A DNA stretch of 42,722 nt from Mycobacterium sp. 1554424.7 (GCF_001665295.1 NZ_LZSE01000065.1:1-42722), one strand, 5' to 3'. Shown: positions 1-8,542, counted from the stretch's first letter. Made by a program: numbers and translations. Notes: generated by a model from the sequence alone, not told the origin.

Positions 1-345
1 CCCGGCCGAGCTCGCGCCGTCCTCCGCCTCGAATTCCAGGGCGCTGTAGGCCAGCGCGCCATCGCCCCGGTCGGCGTTGCCCCAGACGTCGAGGTAGGTC
101 GACGTGATGGCTTGGGAATCCACTTCGCCGGTACCCGGGTCCAGTGCGTAGGCCTGGGCGGCCGTCGACGACGCGAACAGCGGCGCGTTCGCCGACGCCA
201 GTGCGGCCCCGCGGGCCAGCGCCATGTCCGGCTCCTCGGGCACCATCACGTCGAGCGCCGTCGCCGCCTCGAGCGCGGCCTTGATTGCGAACACATCGCC
301 GCCGCGCCCCGACCCGGAGCCGACGACGAACACGCCCTCGGCCCG
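1..345 (-). pseudogene. DUF7159-family fragment, cut by window edge and by a junction
   Basis: Read on the minus strand this stretch is open and matches the middle of the DUF7159 proteins found elsewhere in the window: a GVFVVGSGSG segment, then VPEEPDMALARGAALASA, then the APLFASSTAAQAYALDPGTG linker. The C-terminal membrane helix and tail would lie beyond base 1. The N-terminal ~180 residues expected above base 345 are missing: the homology stops near 340-350, where plus-strand Pro-rich coding sequence begins. The minus frame stays open upstream, but the residues there are Arg/Gly-rich and look like antisense. I call it a truncated or rearranged copy. It could be one arm of an inversion between paralogues, or an assembly join. 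Confidence 0.7.
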
Positions 346-486
346 CCGCCGTATCAGCGGCCGCCTCTGACCCTGTACCTGCACTTCCCGTTCTTCACGG
401 TGCCGGTTCCGATCAACCCGCCACCGCCGCCGGCCCCGCCGCCGCCCGGCCCCGTCGGCCCGCCCGTGGCACGAGGCGGCGACTGA
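346..486 (+). pseudogene. 3' end of a Pro-rich Rv0312-like gene
   Basis: A plus-strand frame ending at the TGA at 484-486 encodes a short hydrophobic/Pro-rich tail (TLYLHFPFFTVPVPIN, then a run of Pro/Ala ending VARGGD). It sits directly before the Rv0313-like gene, which is where the Rv0312 homologue ends in M. tuberculosis, so it is probably the surviving C-terminus of that gene. In the same frame upstream of about 346 the translation is Arg-rich antisense of the inverted DUF7159 fragment, so no intact upstream coding part exists here. The assignment rests on position and composition only. Confidence 0.45.
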
Positions 487-528
487 GCGCACACTGAGCA
501 GTAACGCTGTGAGTGCAAGGAGGCCTGC

Positions 529-927
529 GTGGGCGAGTACGGTGCGTTCGGATTCGATCCCGAGGATTTCGACCGCGTGATCAGGGAGGGCAGCGAGGGG
601 CTGCGGGACGTGTTCGAGAAACTCGGCAGATTTGTCACCGCGCCGGTGCCGGGGACAAGTTGGTCCGCGTTATTCGAGGACCTGTCGCGGCGGCCACGCC
701 GCGGGCCGGAGACCGCCGGCGAGGCCGGCGACGGGGTGTGGGCGATCTACACCGTGGACGCCGACGGCGGCGCCCACGTCGAGCAGGTCTACGCGACCGA
801 ACTCGACGCGCTGCGCGCCAACAAGAACAACGTCGACCCCAAGCGCAAGGTGCGCTTCCTGCCCTACGGCATCGCGGTCAGCGTCCTCGACGACGATTCG
901 GATTCGGATTCGGAAGAGTCCACCTAG
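529..927 (+). CDS. Conserved mycobacterial protein, Rv0313-like
   Basis: A 132-residue soluble protein starting at GTG 529 with a strong AAGGAGG six bases upstream. It has no signal peptide or membrane helix. The N-terminus is acidic and aromatic (GEYGAFGFDPEDFDRV). The centre has WAIYTVDADGGAHVEQVYATE, followed by a basic patch (NNVDPKRKVRFLPYG) and a very acidic Asp/Ser/Glu tail. Between a Pro-rich Rv0312-type tail and a DUF3060 gene, it corresponds by order and size to Rv0313. Function is unknown. Confidence 0.8.
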   Translation: MGEYGAFGFDPEDFDRVIREGSEGLRDVFEKLGRFVTAPVPGTSWSALFEDLSRRPRRGPETAGEAGDGVWAIYTVDADGGAHVEQVYATELDALRANKNNVDPKRKVRFLPYGIAVSVLDDDSDSDSEEST

Positions 928-940
928 CCCGGCTGCGCGT

Positions 941-1681
941 TCAGCCCTGCTGCACCACGTTGGAACCGCCGGCGTTGCTGATCTTCGGGTTGCCCGAGTG
1001 GTAGGTGATCTTGTTGTCGAAGCCGGAGGCGTCGATGCTGTCGACGGCGTCGACGGTGATGGCGTTCTGCACGCCGGACACGGTGAGGCTCGTGCAGTGA
1101 CCGGTGATCACGACCGTGTTGGAAACCCCGCTCACACTGACGATGTTGTCGTTGCAGGCGACGGTGCGGTTCTCGTTGATGCCGGAGATGCTGAGACTGC
1201 CGCCCGGCGGCGCGGTAGGTGACGTCGAGGGCGTCGTCGTTCGGGTCCTCGACGGGCTGGGGCTCCTCGAGGTGCTCGACGGCGGACCAAATGTCGCGGT
1301 GACGCTGGGGAATGTGGGCGTGGAGTTGATGATCGACCGGACGCCCGAAAGCTGGTGTGCGGCAAAGGCCGCGATGCCGCCCGCCAGGGCCAGGAACCCG
1401 ACGACGATCACCGTGCCCAGGATCCACCACGTGCGGTTGCCCGACGAGGACCTCGGCGGTGGCCCGGACAGCGGGCCGCCGTACGTCCACGGGCTTTGCG
1501 GCGGCGGTGGGGGCGGCGGCGAATACGTGGGGGGTGAGTACGCGTCGGGTGAATACGTCGGCGGTGAATACGGGTAGCCACCGGGCGGCGGCGCCTGTCC
1601 GGCCTCGGACGCGCGTGCCGTGTCGGCCAGGGGCTGCTCGAGCTCCCGGATGCGCTGCTCCGGGTCGTCCTGCGAGTTCAT
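941..1681 (-). CDS. Membrane-anchored DUF3060 protein, Rv0314c-like
   Basis: This 246-residue protein has a short acidic N-terminus, a Pro/Tyr/Ser repeat region (YSPPTYSP-type, about residues 35-65) and one strong membrane helix (about 84-108, WWILGTVIVVGFLALAGG). A Ser/Thr/Pro-rich stalk follows (about 120-160). The C-terminal domain contains repeated NxVxVSGxxNxV-like strands, the beta-rich DUF3060 domain. Topology is most likely cytoplasmic Pro-rich N-terminus with the DUF3060 domain outside. It runs opposite to the Rv0313-like gene, ends 13 bp from it, and matches Rv0314c in order. Only 30 bp separate its start from the divergent oxidoreductase, so the two promoters must overlap. Biochemical role unknown. 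Confidence 0.8.
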   Translation of the reverse strand: MNSQDDPEQRIRELEQPLADTARASEAGQAPPPGGYPYSPPTYSPDAYSPPTYSPPPPPPPQSPWTYGGPLSGPPPRSSSGNRTWWILGTVIVVGFLALAGGIAAFAAHQLSGVRSIINSTPTFPSVTATFGPPSSTSRSPSPSRTRTTTPSTSPTAPPGGSLSISGINENRTVACNDNIVSVSGVSNTVVITGHCTSLTVSGVQNAITVDAVDSIDASGFDNKITYHSGNPKISNAGGSNVVQQG

Positions 1682-1711
1682 GGGTCAGATGCTCCCATTG
1701 CAGCGGCCCTA

Positions 1712-2755
1712 ATGGGTAGTTTCGGCACCGTGCCCGAGTTGCCGAATCGCCAGATCCTGTTGCGCCGCCGCCCCACCGGGCTGGTCCAGCCCGACGACAC
1801 CGAGCTGGTCACCCGGCCCGCACCCGAGCCCGCGGAGGGCGAGGCGCTGCTGCGCACCACCTACGTCGGCCTCGACGCCGCCGTCCGGACCTGGCTGAAC
1901 GACCAACCGGGCTACCTGCCGCCGGTGCAGCTGGGCGAGGTGATCCGGGCGGCCGGGATCGGCGAGGTGGTGGCGACCCGCTGTGACGCCTTCGAGGTCG
2001 GCGACGTCGTCACCACCCTGAGCGGCTTCCAGGAGTACGTGATCATCCGCGACGACGTGTTCAGCACGCCCGTCCCGGGGCGGGGGGCGGTGGATCATCT
2101 GGCGGTGATGTCGGTGTACGGCCCGACGGGGGCGACCGCCTACATCGGGATGATGGACATCGGCCGGCCGCAGCCCGGGGAGACGGTGGTGGTGTCGGCC
2201 GCGGCGGGCGCTACTGGGTCGGTGGCCGGGCAGATCGCCAAGATCGCCGGCGCCCGCGTGGTGGGCATCGCCGGCGGCCCCGAGAAGTGCCGGGCGGTGG
2301 TGGAGGACTTCGGGTTTGACGCGTGCATCGACTACAAGAACGAGGATGTCGCCGCGGCGCTCAAGCAGCATTGCCCGCGCCGGGTCAACGTCTACTTCGA
2401 CAACGTCGGGGGGCCGATCCTCGACGCGGTGCTGGGCCGGCTGGCCACCAAGGCGCGGGTGGTGCTCTGCGGCGTCATCTCCAGCTACCTCAGCGGCCAG
2501 CACCCGGGGCCGGCCAACTACGTGAACCTGCTGTCCAAAACCGCGCTGATGCAGGGCTTCAACGCGCTCGACGACTGGGGCCGCTTCGACGAAGCGCATG
2601 CCGCGCTTCGCCAGTGGGAGCAGGAGGGCCGAATCAGGGCGCGCCAGACCGTGTTTGAGGGCGTCGAGTCCTGCGTCGACGCCCTCAACGGCCTGTTCAC
2701 CGGGGCCAACATCGGCAAGATGTTGGTCAAGCTCAGCGAACCCGCTACGGGTTAG
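1712..2755 (+). CDS. NADP-dependent MDR oxidoreductase (prostaglandin/leukotriene-reductase type)
   Basis: A 347-residue zinc-independent medium-chain dehydrogenase. The N-terminal GroES-like part includes RTTYVGLDAAVRTWLND and GEVIRAAGIGEVVA. The Rossmann motif SAAAGATGSVAGQIAK is at about 162-177, followed by VVGIAGGPEKC and a FDNVGG motif typical of the 2-alkenal/prostaglandin reductase branch. No structural zinc cysteines are seen, as expected for that branch. It probably reduces the C=C bond of enones or aldehydes with NADPH in the cytoplasm; the true substrate is unknown. Its stop overlaps the convergent PadR-like gene by 4 bp. A MarR gene lies just beyond, so control by one of these regulators is plausible but inferred. 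Confidence 0.85.
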   Translation: MGSFGTVPELPNRQILLRRRPTGLVQPDDTELVTRPAPEPAEGEALLRTTYVGLDAAVRTWLNDQPGYLPPVQLGEVIRAAGIGEVVATRCDAFEVGDVVTTLSGFQEYVIIRDDVFSTPVPGRGAVDHLAVMSVYGPTGATAYIGMMDIGRPQPGETVVVSAAAGATGSVAGQIAKIAGARVVGIAGGPEKCRAVVEDFGFDACIDYKNEDVAAALKQHCPRRVNVYFDNVGGPILDAVLGRLATKARVVLCGVISSYLSGQHPGPANYVNLLSKTALMQGFNALDDWGRFDEAHAALRQWEQEGRIRARQTVFEGVESCVDALNGLFTGANIGKMLVKLSEPATG

Positions 2756-3381
2756 CTTTCCCCGAGGACGCGGTGTAGCGCCTTCTTGGCGTCGGTCAGC
2801 GCCTCCAGCACCTTGGTCCGCGTCTCGGCGAGCTGCTGCTTCTGCTCGTCGGTGCCCGTCCAGGTGATCGTGCGGGCCAGGCCGGCGAGCTCGAAAAGCT
2901 CCCGCCGGATCTTGAAGACGTCGCCGAACTTGGCCGCCCGCCCCAGGAAGGCGTGCGCGGTCTCGCTGCTCACGCCCCGCCAAGCCAGCAGGTTGCGGCC
3001 GAATTCGGTCAGCGTCGCGACGCCGTCGTCGACCGTGACCACGCCGCGGCCGGCCAGCAGGCCGATGGCGAGCTCCGCCACGTCCTGCGGCGGCGTGAAC
3101 GCGCCCTCGGTCGCGTCGGACACCCGCTGCACGATTTGCGCGGCGTCGGCCGGCCCGTCGAGCAGCAGCGCCGCGGTCACGAACGCCGCGCGCTTGAGGA
3201 AGGGGCGACCGCCGTGCCCGCCGGGGCCGAAGCCGCCCCTGAAGCCGAAGCCGCCGGGGCCCCCGCCCTTTTCGCCCCAGCCGCCGAACCCGGGACCACC
3301 GAAGCCCGGGCCGCCAAAGCCCGGGCCGCCAAAGCCCGGGCCGCCGAAACCGCCGAAACCACCGAAAAATCCACCAGACAT
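2752..3381 (-). CDS. PadR-like winged-helix regulator with Gly-rich N-terminus
   Basis: I place the start at ATG 3381 because GGAAAGGAA lies about 8-10 bases upstream; an in-frame ATG 21 bp earlier lacks this. Residues 1-55 are Gly/Phe-rich (repeats of GGPGFGG), then a basic segment (GRPFLKRAA) leads into a winged-helix region: AALLLDGPADAAQIVQRVSD, an acidic wing region, GLLAGRGVVTVDDG and TEFGRNLL. The C-terminal helices (EQKQQLAETRTKVLEALTD) could mediate dimerisation. The layout matches PadR-type proteins with FG-rich N-termini seen in actinobacteria. It is divergent from the MarR gene and convergent with the oxidoreductase. Ligand and targets unknown. Confidence 0.65.
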   Translation of the reverse strand: MSGGFFGGFGGFGGPGFGGPGFGGPGFGGPGFGGWGEKGGGPGGFGFRGGFGPGGHGGRPFLKRAAFVTAALLLDGPADAAQIVQRVSDATEGAFTPPQDVAELAIGLLAGRGVVTVDDGVATLTEFGRNLLAWRGVSSETAHAFLGRAAKFGDVFKIRRELFELAGLARTITWTGTDEQKQQLAETRTKVLEALTDAKKALHRVLGES

Positions 3382-3491
3382 CGCTGTCGTTCCTTTCCAC
3401 ATCGGACTATCAAGCTCCTTGATACCACCGCTCTCGGGGATGTCAAGGAAATTGATGGTTGCGGTCTCCGAACCGCGGGCCGCGTGCGAGC

Positions 3492-3953
3492 ATGAGGGGC
3501 GTGAGTCAATCCCACGAGGCGCCGCTGGGCTTTTTGCTGTACCGCGTCATGGCGGCGCTGCGGCCCCAGGTTGCCGCGGAGCTCAAGCCCCTGGGCCTGT
3601 CCCCGCCCGAGTTCGTGTGCATGCGGATCCTGTCCAAGAACCCGGGACTCACCAGCGCCGAGCTGGCCCGCGGCACCCACGTCTCGGCCCAGGCCGCCAA
3701 CCAGGTGCTGCACGCGCTCGAGGAACGCGGCGCCCTGTCCCGTCCGGCGTCGACTCCGTCGGGCCGGGCGATGCCCGCCCAGCTCACCCGACGGGGCAAG
3801 GCGCTGCTGAAACGCGCCGACGCCGCCGTCCACACGGCCGACCAACGGGTCCTGGGCCGGCTCACCGCCGACGAGCAGCGCCGCCTCAAGGAACTGCTCT
3901 ATGCGGCGGGAACCCGCCCGGCCGCGGGTGGCGAACCGGATTTGGGCCGCTAG
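3492..3953 (+). CDS. MarR-family transcriptional regulator
   Basis: Winged-helix protein of about 154 residues. LGFLLYRVMAALRPQVAAEL forms the first dimer helix. The core is LSPPEFVCMRILSKNPG, LTSAELARGTHVSAQAANQV (recognition helix) and LEERGALSRPAS, then the wing GRAMPAQLTRRGKALL, with C-terminal helices after it. Three starts are possible (TTG 3459, ATG 3492, GTG 3501); I use the ATG because the GTG leaves no room for its GAGGGG ribosome site and the family begins close to SHEAPLGFLLYRV. It is divergent from the PadR-like gene with a 110-bp shared region, where it could autoregulate. Ligand unknown. Confidence 0.8.
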   Translation: MRGVSQSHEAPLGFLLYRVMAALRPQVAAELKPLGLSPPEFVCMRILSKNPGLTSAELARGTHVSAQAANQVLHALEERGALSRPASTPSGRAMPAQLTRRGKALLKRADAAVHTADQRVLGRLTADEQRRLKELLYAAGTRPAAGGEPDLGR

Positions 3954-4106
3954 CAGCGGTTAGTCCGCGGAATTGGATGGCGACGCACCGTCTCGCGAGA
4001 TGCGTGCCGCCCCCGCGGCGTGGTTTCATAACACCGTTTGCGAGAGTTGCCCAGGGGGATCGTGGCCCGCTCGAGGCCCCGGCGTTAGAGATTGGTGGTA
4101 GTGCAT

Positions 4107-4940
4107 ATGGATCGTCGCAGCATGTTGCTGACCACGGGACTCGGCATGCTGGCGGCCGTGGCCTCGGCCCCCTTCCCGGAGGCACTGGCCGACCCGTCAC
4201 TCCCGGCACCGCCGAAGGCGCCGTCGGCCGGTGCCGGCGGCTACATTTTCTCCGACGACTTCGACGGCCCGGCGGGCTCCGCTCCCGACCCGGCCAAGTG
4301 GACGGTGCAGACCTGGCAGGACGACGTGTTCCCGCCGGTCGCGGGGATCTACCGCGACGACCGCAAAAACGTGTTCCAGGACGGCAACTCCAACCTCGTC
4401 CTGCGTGCCACCCAGGAAGGTGACACCTACTACGGCGCCAAACTGCGCGGCAACTTCCGCAGCATGATCAACCAAACCTGGGAAGCCAAGATCAAGCTCA
4501 ACTGCTTGGAGCCCGGCCTTTGGTCCGCGTTCTGGGGTGTCAACGAGGATCCGCTGCCCGACGGCGAGGTTGACCTTTTCGAGTGGTACGGCAACGGCTC
4601 GTGGCCCCCGGGAACCACGGTCCACGCGGCATCCAACGGCAAAACCTGGGAGGGGAAATCGATCCCCGGGTTGGTCGACGGCGGCTGGCACACGTGGCAA
4701 ATGCATTGGGGCGAAAACGGATTCCAGTTTTCACGCGACGGGTCGCAGTACTTCACCGTCCCGAACAAACCCATCCACGTCCACGGCGGCGCGCCCGACG
4801 ACTTCCGGTGGCCGTTCAACAACCCCGGCTACTGGATGACGCCGATGTTCACGCTGGCGGTCGGCGGCGTCGGCGCCGGCGATCCGGCCGCGGCGGGCTA
4901 CCCGGCGGACATGCTGGTCGACTACATCCGCATCTGGTGA
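4107..4940 (+). CDS. Secreted beta-1,3-glucanase-like GH16 hydrolase, Rv0315-like
   Basis: A 277-residue protein from ATG 4107. A Tat-like signal (MDRRSMLLTTGLGMLAAVAS, cleavage after ALA) leads into a GH16 jellyroll. The catalytic signature is GEVDLFEWYG, placing nucleophile, assisting Asp and acid/base at about E154, D156 and E159. Aromatic subsite residues follow (GLWSAFWG; GWHTWQMHWGENG). The family hydrolyses beta-1,3 or beta-1,3/1,4 glucans; mycobacteria lack obvious such polymers, so the natural target is unclear. It sits three genes after the Rv0314c homologue, whereas in M. tuberculosis Rv0315 follows directly, so the oxidoreductase/PadR/MarR block is an insertion relative to that order. 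Confidence 0.9.
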   Translation: MDRRSMLLTTGLGMLAAVASAPFPEALADPSLPAPPKAPSAGAGGYIFSDDFDGPAGSAPDPAKWTVQTWQDDVFPPVAGIYRDDRKNVFQDGNSNLVLRATQEGDTYYGAKLRGNFRSMINQTWEAKIKLNCLEPGLWSAFWGVNEDPLPDGEVDLFEWYGNGSWPPGTTVHAASNGKTWEGKSIPGLVDGGWHTWQMHWGENGFQFSRDGSQYFTVPNKPIHVHGGAPDDFRWPFNNPGYWMTPMFTLAVGGVGAGDPAAAGYPADMLVDYIRIW

Positions 4941-4943
4941 GCC

Positions 4944-6464
4944 TCAGCGTTCGGCTTTGAGCACCTGAACCAGGTTGAACTGCCAGCGCTCGACCAACCG
5001 GAAGCCCAGGTCGTGCGGCACCGCGAAGGCGGGCGTCGGCCCGTAGACCGGGCCCGGGGGCAGCGCCGGACCCTGCTCGTGGGCGGGCGCGGCGGGATCG
5101 GCCTGGGTGATGATCCATACGACGGCGCACTGGCTTAGCGGCCTTGCGACGACCTCCGGGATCAGATTGGTGTCGAAGACGTCGCGTCGATCCGTTGCCC
5201 GCTGCCACAGCGTGAGGTCGACGAGCTTCCGGTAGGCGTCCGGGCGCGCCGCCAGCAACGGGCGCATCGGGGCGGGCATAAAGGTCACCGTGTCGTTGAC
5301 CAGCAGGCAGTCACCGGGCGCCGCCTTGGCGGTGATCAGGTCGGCCACCTGGCTGTAGTCCATCCCGTACTTGGCATACGGGTTGTGTTGCGCCCGAACG
5401 TAATTCGGTGCCGCGGCGACGGCGAAGAGGGCGACCAGGGCCGCGGCCGCCCACGGCCGGACGGTCACGGCCGCGGTGCAGATCCCCAGGATCAGCGCCA
5501 TCGCCGGCGCGGTGAAGGCCAGATAGCGCGGGGTGTAGATCGGGTGGGCCAGCGCCGAGAAGAGCACGATCAGTGCGGTCGGGATCACCAGCCACCCGAC
5601 CGCGATGGTCAACAGCTGCCGACCCCCCGGCGCGAGCCGCACGGATCCGCTGAGCCACAAGACGATAGCCGCGGCCACCACCAGCGCCGAGAGAACCGCG
5701 AACGGCGGGCTCCTCTCGAAATACTGCTGGATCACCACGTCTTCGATCGTGCGGTGCCCGATCGCCGGCACCCACTTGATCTGAGGCGATTGCCGCGCGA
5801 CCGCCGCCAAGAACGGCGCCAACGCGCACACCGTCAGCGCCGACGTAACGGCGAAGCGCAGCAGGACTTTTCGCGTCCGCACGAAGGCGGCGATGAACAC
5901 CAGGTACGCCAACACCAGCAGCACCACGTACGCGTCGAGCACGATCGAGACGGCCAGCGCGGCGCCGTACGACAGCCACGACCACGCCCGGTCACGGCGC
6001 GCCGCCACGACCAGCAGCACGGTTACCCACACGGCGGCCATCATCGACAGGGCGTAGGGCCGCGCCTCGACGCCCGCCCAGGTGGTGCGGGGCAGGATCC
6101 CGCAGAGCACCCCGGCCGCCACCGCGACGGTGCGCGACGCGAACTGCCTGCCGAGGACCACCACCCCGGCCGCGGCACCGCCCACCGCCAGACCGCTCGG
6201 CGCGCGCGACCAGAACTCGGTGGGCGGAAAGACCTGGAACCAGCCGTGCATCAGCAGGTAGTACAGGCCGTGCACCGCGTCGACGTCGCCGAGCATCTGC
6301 CACAGCTGGCCCAGGGACCGGCTGTAGGAGGCCGAAATGGTGGCGGCCTCGTCGTACCAGAACGACGGGCGGGCGGCGCCGGCCAAACTTATTGCGGCCG
6401 CGAGGACTCCGACCACCAGCGGGTCGAACGCTTGTCGTGACTCGCGGGTATCGGAGGCGCTCAC
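4944..6464 (-). CDS. GT-C type polytopic glycosyltransferase (GT39-like)
   Basis: A 506-residue integral membrane protein starting at GTG 6464 with about ten hydrophobic helices. The first extracytoplasmic loop carries the acidic GT-C motif FWYDEAAT (D38/E39) and then HGLYYLLMHGWF, the arrangement of polyprenyl-phosphate-sugar-dependent transferases such as PMT/ArnT and mycobacterial mannosyl- and arabinosyltransferases. The C-terminal ~130 residues form a soluble domain on the outer side. The reaction is probably transfer of a sugar from a decaprenyl-phosphate donor to an envelope glycan or protein; donor and acceptor cannot be told. It ends 4 bp from the convergent glucanase gene. Confidence 0.75.
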   Translation of the reverse strand: MSASDTRESRQAFDPLVVGVLAAAISLAGAARPSFWYDEAATISASYSRSLGQLWQMLGDVDAVHGLYYLLMHGWFQVFPPTEFWSRAPSGLAVGGAAAGVVVLGRQFASRTVAVAAGVLCGILPRTTWAGVEARPYALSMMAAVWVTVLLVVAARRDRAWSWLSYGAALAVSIVLDAYVVLLVLAYLVFIAAFVRTRKVLLRFAVTSALTVCALAPFLAAVARQSPQIKWVPAIGHRTIEDVVIQQYFERSPPFAVLSALVVAAAIVLWLSGSVRLAPGGRQLLTIAVGWLVIPTALIVLFSALAHPIYTPRYLAFTAPAMALILGICTAAVTVRPWAAAALVALFAVAAAPNYVRAQHNPYAKYGMDYSQVADLITAKAAPGDCLLVNDTVTFMPAPMRPLLAARPDAYRKLVDLTLWQRATDRRDVFDTNLIPEVVARPLSQCAVVWIITQADPAAPAHEQGPALPPGPVYGPTPAFAVPHDLGFRLVERWQFNLVQVLKAER

Positions 6465-6499
6465 CGCCCGCTATGTTGCCAGACGCGCCGACCGAGCCT

Positions 6500-6730
6500 T
6501 CAGCCGTTGTTCAGGTACAGGTACCAAAGCCCGTCGGCGCCCTCGCGGCAGGCGTAGTGGGTGTAGCGGCCGTTGTCGAGTTCGATCTCGACGTGCGGGC
6601 CGTCGACGAGGCACGCCGCCTCGGTCGAGTAGACGCCCTCGACCTGAACCTCGTCGGCGTTGGCCACGCCCACCGCGGTGCTCACCAGCCCGCCGAGCGC
6701 CAGGAAGCCGGCAGCGATCAACGTCCTCAT
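6500..6730 (-). CDS. Small secreted protein, unknown
   Basis: A 76-residue protein with a clear Sec signal (MRTLIAAGFLALGGLVSTAVG, cleavage near ANA-DE) and a GAGGGGAAA ribosome site before ATG 6730. The mature ~50 residues contain two cysteines (AACLVDG and YACREGAD), probably one disulfide, and an aromatic end (LWYLYLNNG). No family recognised beyond small exported actinobacterial proteins. It is followed by the GT-C gene on the same strand 35 bp downstream, so co-transcription is possible. Confidence 0.7.
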   Translation of the reverse strand: MRTLIAAGFLALGGLVSTAVGVANADEVQVEGVYSTEAACLVDGPHVEIELDNGRYTHYACREGADGLWYLYLNNG

Positions 6731-6836
6731 GTGGATTTCCCCTCGATATCGGTGACGCGAATATAGGCATCTCCCGGGCGCACCATCCGGAAATGACGTT
6801 GCTCACCAATCACCGGTTCGAACGTATGATCGACAA

Positions 6837-7142
6837 ATGGGCGACCTGGCGTCGATCGGATACAACGGGCAGCCGGTCCGCGACCCGTTCCGCGTGGTGC
6901 GCCCACCGATCGCCGTGCTGGTCGACCTGACGGTGCTCTTCCCGCGCGAGCCCCACCGCTCGGGGCGGTATCAGCCCAACGGCCTGCAGCTGCACAAGGT
7001 CGTCGAGGGCCGGCTGAGCTGCTGGGGCATCTGCGAGCAGGGCGACTGGTGGGGGCTGGTCACCTATCCGATCGCCTACGGCTCCAAGCGAAAAACCGTG
7101 ACGCACTGGGTGCCGGCCTGGACGCTGCGCCGAAAAGGCTGA
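6837..7142 (+). CDS. Conserved hypothetical protein, 101 aa
   Basis: Starts at ATG 6837 (GDLASIGYNGQPVRDPFRVV). It is soluble, basic and rich in Trp (SCWGICEQGDWWGLVTYPI, HWVPAWTLRRK), with two close cysteines. The composition is normal for mycobacterial coding DNA. It lies 21 bp before the first GAP-family gene and probably shares its transcript. I do not recognise a functional domain. Confidence 0.65.
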   Translation: MGDLASIGYNGQPVRDPFRVVRPPIAVLVDLTVLFPREPHRSGRYQPNGLQLHKVVEGRLSCWGICEQGDWWGLVTYPIAYGSKRKTVTHWVPAWTLRRKG

Positions 7143-7163
7143 GCAATGCGATGATTGCTGCCC

Positions 7164-7838
7164 GTGGCAGACAACCTGGCTTCCGTTCTGACCAAGCTCA
7201 TTCCGCTCGGGGTGGTCATCGCGGTCTCACCGATCACGGTCATCCCGGCCGTGCTGGTCCTACATGCGCCGCGGCCACGGCCGACCAGCCTGGCGTTCCT
7301 CGGCGGCTGGCTGGTGGGCATGGGCGCCCTGACCGCGGCATTCGTCGGGGCCTCCGACCTGTTGGGCGGGCTGCACCAGACACCGCCGACGTGGGCCTCG
7401 TGGTTGCGCGTGGTGCTGGGCCTGGCGCTCATCGCGTTCGGCGTGGTCCGCTGGCTGACCCGGCACCGTCAGGGCAAGACCCCGGCCTGGATGCGTTCGT
7501 TCTCCAAGCTGACCCCGCTGCGCGCCGCGGTGACCGGGGTGGTGCTGACGGTGGTGCGCCTCGAGGTCCTGATCCTGTGCGCGGTCGCCGGCCTGGCGAT
7601 CGGCACCGGCGGGCTCGGCGTCGCGGCCGGCTGGGTGTCCGGCGCCATCTTCGTCGCCGTGTCCTCGTCGACGGTCGCCGCGCCGATACTGGCCTACGTC
7701 GGCTCCGGCGGCCGCCTCGACGACACGCTGGAACGGCTCAAGGCGTGGATGGAGCAGAACCACGCCGCGATGCTCGCGGTCATCCTCGTCCTGATCGGTT
7801 TGCTCGTTGTTTACAACGGAATTCACGCTCTGCTCTAG
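7164..7838 (+). CDS. GAP-family (Sap-like) membrane protein, copy 1
   Basis: A polytopic protein of 224 residues with six predicted helices. I choose GTG 7164 because the tandem copy has the same sequence (ttgctgcccGTGGCAG) at its start. The N-terminal helix contains VIAVSPITVIPAVLVLHAPR, the hallmark of the GAP family (GPL-addressing protein; Sap in M. tuberculosis), linked to surface export of glycopeptidolipids and sulfolipid. A central basic loop (RWLTRHRQGKTPAWMRSF) and an amphipathic helix (DDTLERLKAWMEQNHAAM) precede the last helix. Role here: probably accessory to lipid export; cargo unknown. It forms a tandem pair with the next gene. Confidence 0.8.
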   Translation: MADNLASVLTKLIPLGVVIAVSPITVIPAVLVLHAPRPRPTSLAFLGGWLVGMGALTAAFVGASDLLGGLHQTPPTWASWLRVVLGLALIAFGVVRWLTRHRQGKTPAWMRSFSKLTPLRAAVTGVVLTVVRLEVLILCAVAGLAIGTGGLGVAAGWVSGAIFVAVSSSTVAAPILAYVGSGGRLDDTLERLKAWMEQNHAAMLAVILVLIGLLVVYNGIHALL

Positions 7839-7861
7839 CGCGGCACGATAGATTGCTGCCC

Positions 7862-8542
7862 GTGGCAGGAAGTATGGGCTCGGTGCTCTCCGGGGTGATC
7901 GGGCTGGGTCTGGTCGTCGCGCTCTCACCGATCACCGTCATCCCGGCAGTGCTGGTGTTACAGGCGCCGCGGCCGAGGCCGACGGGCCTGGCGTTCCTCG
8001 CCGGCTGGGTGCTGGGCCTGGCCGCGCTGACCGCGCTGGCCGTCGGGGCCTCCGGCCTGCTGGGCGGCCTCGACAAGTCGCCGCCGACCTGGTCGTCGTG
8101 GCTGCGCGTGGTGCTCGGGGCGGCGCTCATTGTGTACGGCGTCTACCGGTGGTTCACCCGGCATGGCCACAGCGAATCGCCCGCCTGGATGCGTTCGTTC
8201 GCCACCATCACCCCGGTGCGCGCGGCGGTGACCGCCCTGGCGCTGGTGGTGATACGACCCGACGTGCTACTCATTTGCGTCCCGGCCGGATTGGCGATCG
8301 GCGGCAGCGGGCTGGACGTCGCGGGTTACTGGATCGCCGCGGCGGTCTTCGTCGCCGTCGCCGCGTCGACGGTTGCCATCCCGATACTGGCCTACGCCGC
8401 CGCGGGTCACCGCCTCGACGACGCGATGGCACGCCTCAAGGATTGGATGGACAGGAACAACGCCGCGCTGATGGCGGGAATCCTGGTCGCGATCGGCTTA
8501 CTGGTGCTCTACCACGGGATTGACGCCCTGCATCACACGTAG
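7862..8542 (+). CDS. GAP-family (Sap-like) membrane protein, copy 2
   Basis: A tandem paralogue of the preceding gene, 23 bp downstream, 226 residues from GTG 7862 (ATG 7874 is the alternative). The same ALSPITVIPAVLVLQAPRPR signature, central HGHSESPAWMRSFATITP loop and C-terminal DDAMARLKDWMDRNNAAL helix are present. The two copies align end to end but have diverged, so the duplication is not recent. The stop overlaps the convergent HExxH gene by 10 bp. The pair may form a heteromeric membrane unit; that is inference. Confidence 0.8.
   Translation: MAGSMGSVLSGVIGLGLVVALSPITVIPAVLVLQAPRPRPTGLAFLAGWVLGLAALTALAVGASGLLGGLDKSPPTWSSWLRVVLGAALIVYGVYRWFTRHGHSESPAWMRSFATITPVRAAVTALALVVIRPDVLLICVPAGLAIGGSGLDVAGYWIAAAVFVAVAASTVAIPILAYAAAGHRLDDAMARLKDWMDRNNAALMAGILVAIGLLVLYHGIDALHHT

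Noticed and set aside
1709-3400. 563-codon minus frame opposite the oxidoreductase
   Set aside because: Antisense shadow; the plus strand encodes a clear MDR enzyme and another minus frame the PadR-like protein.
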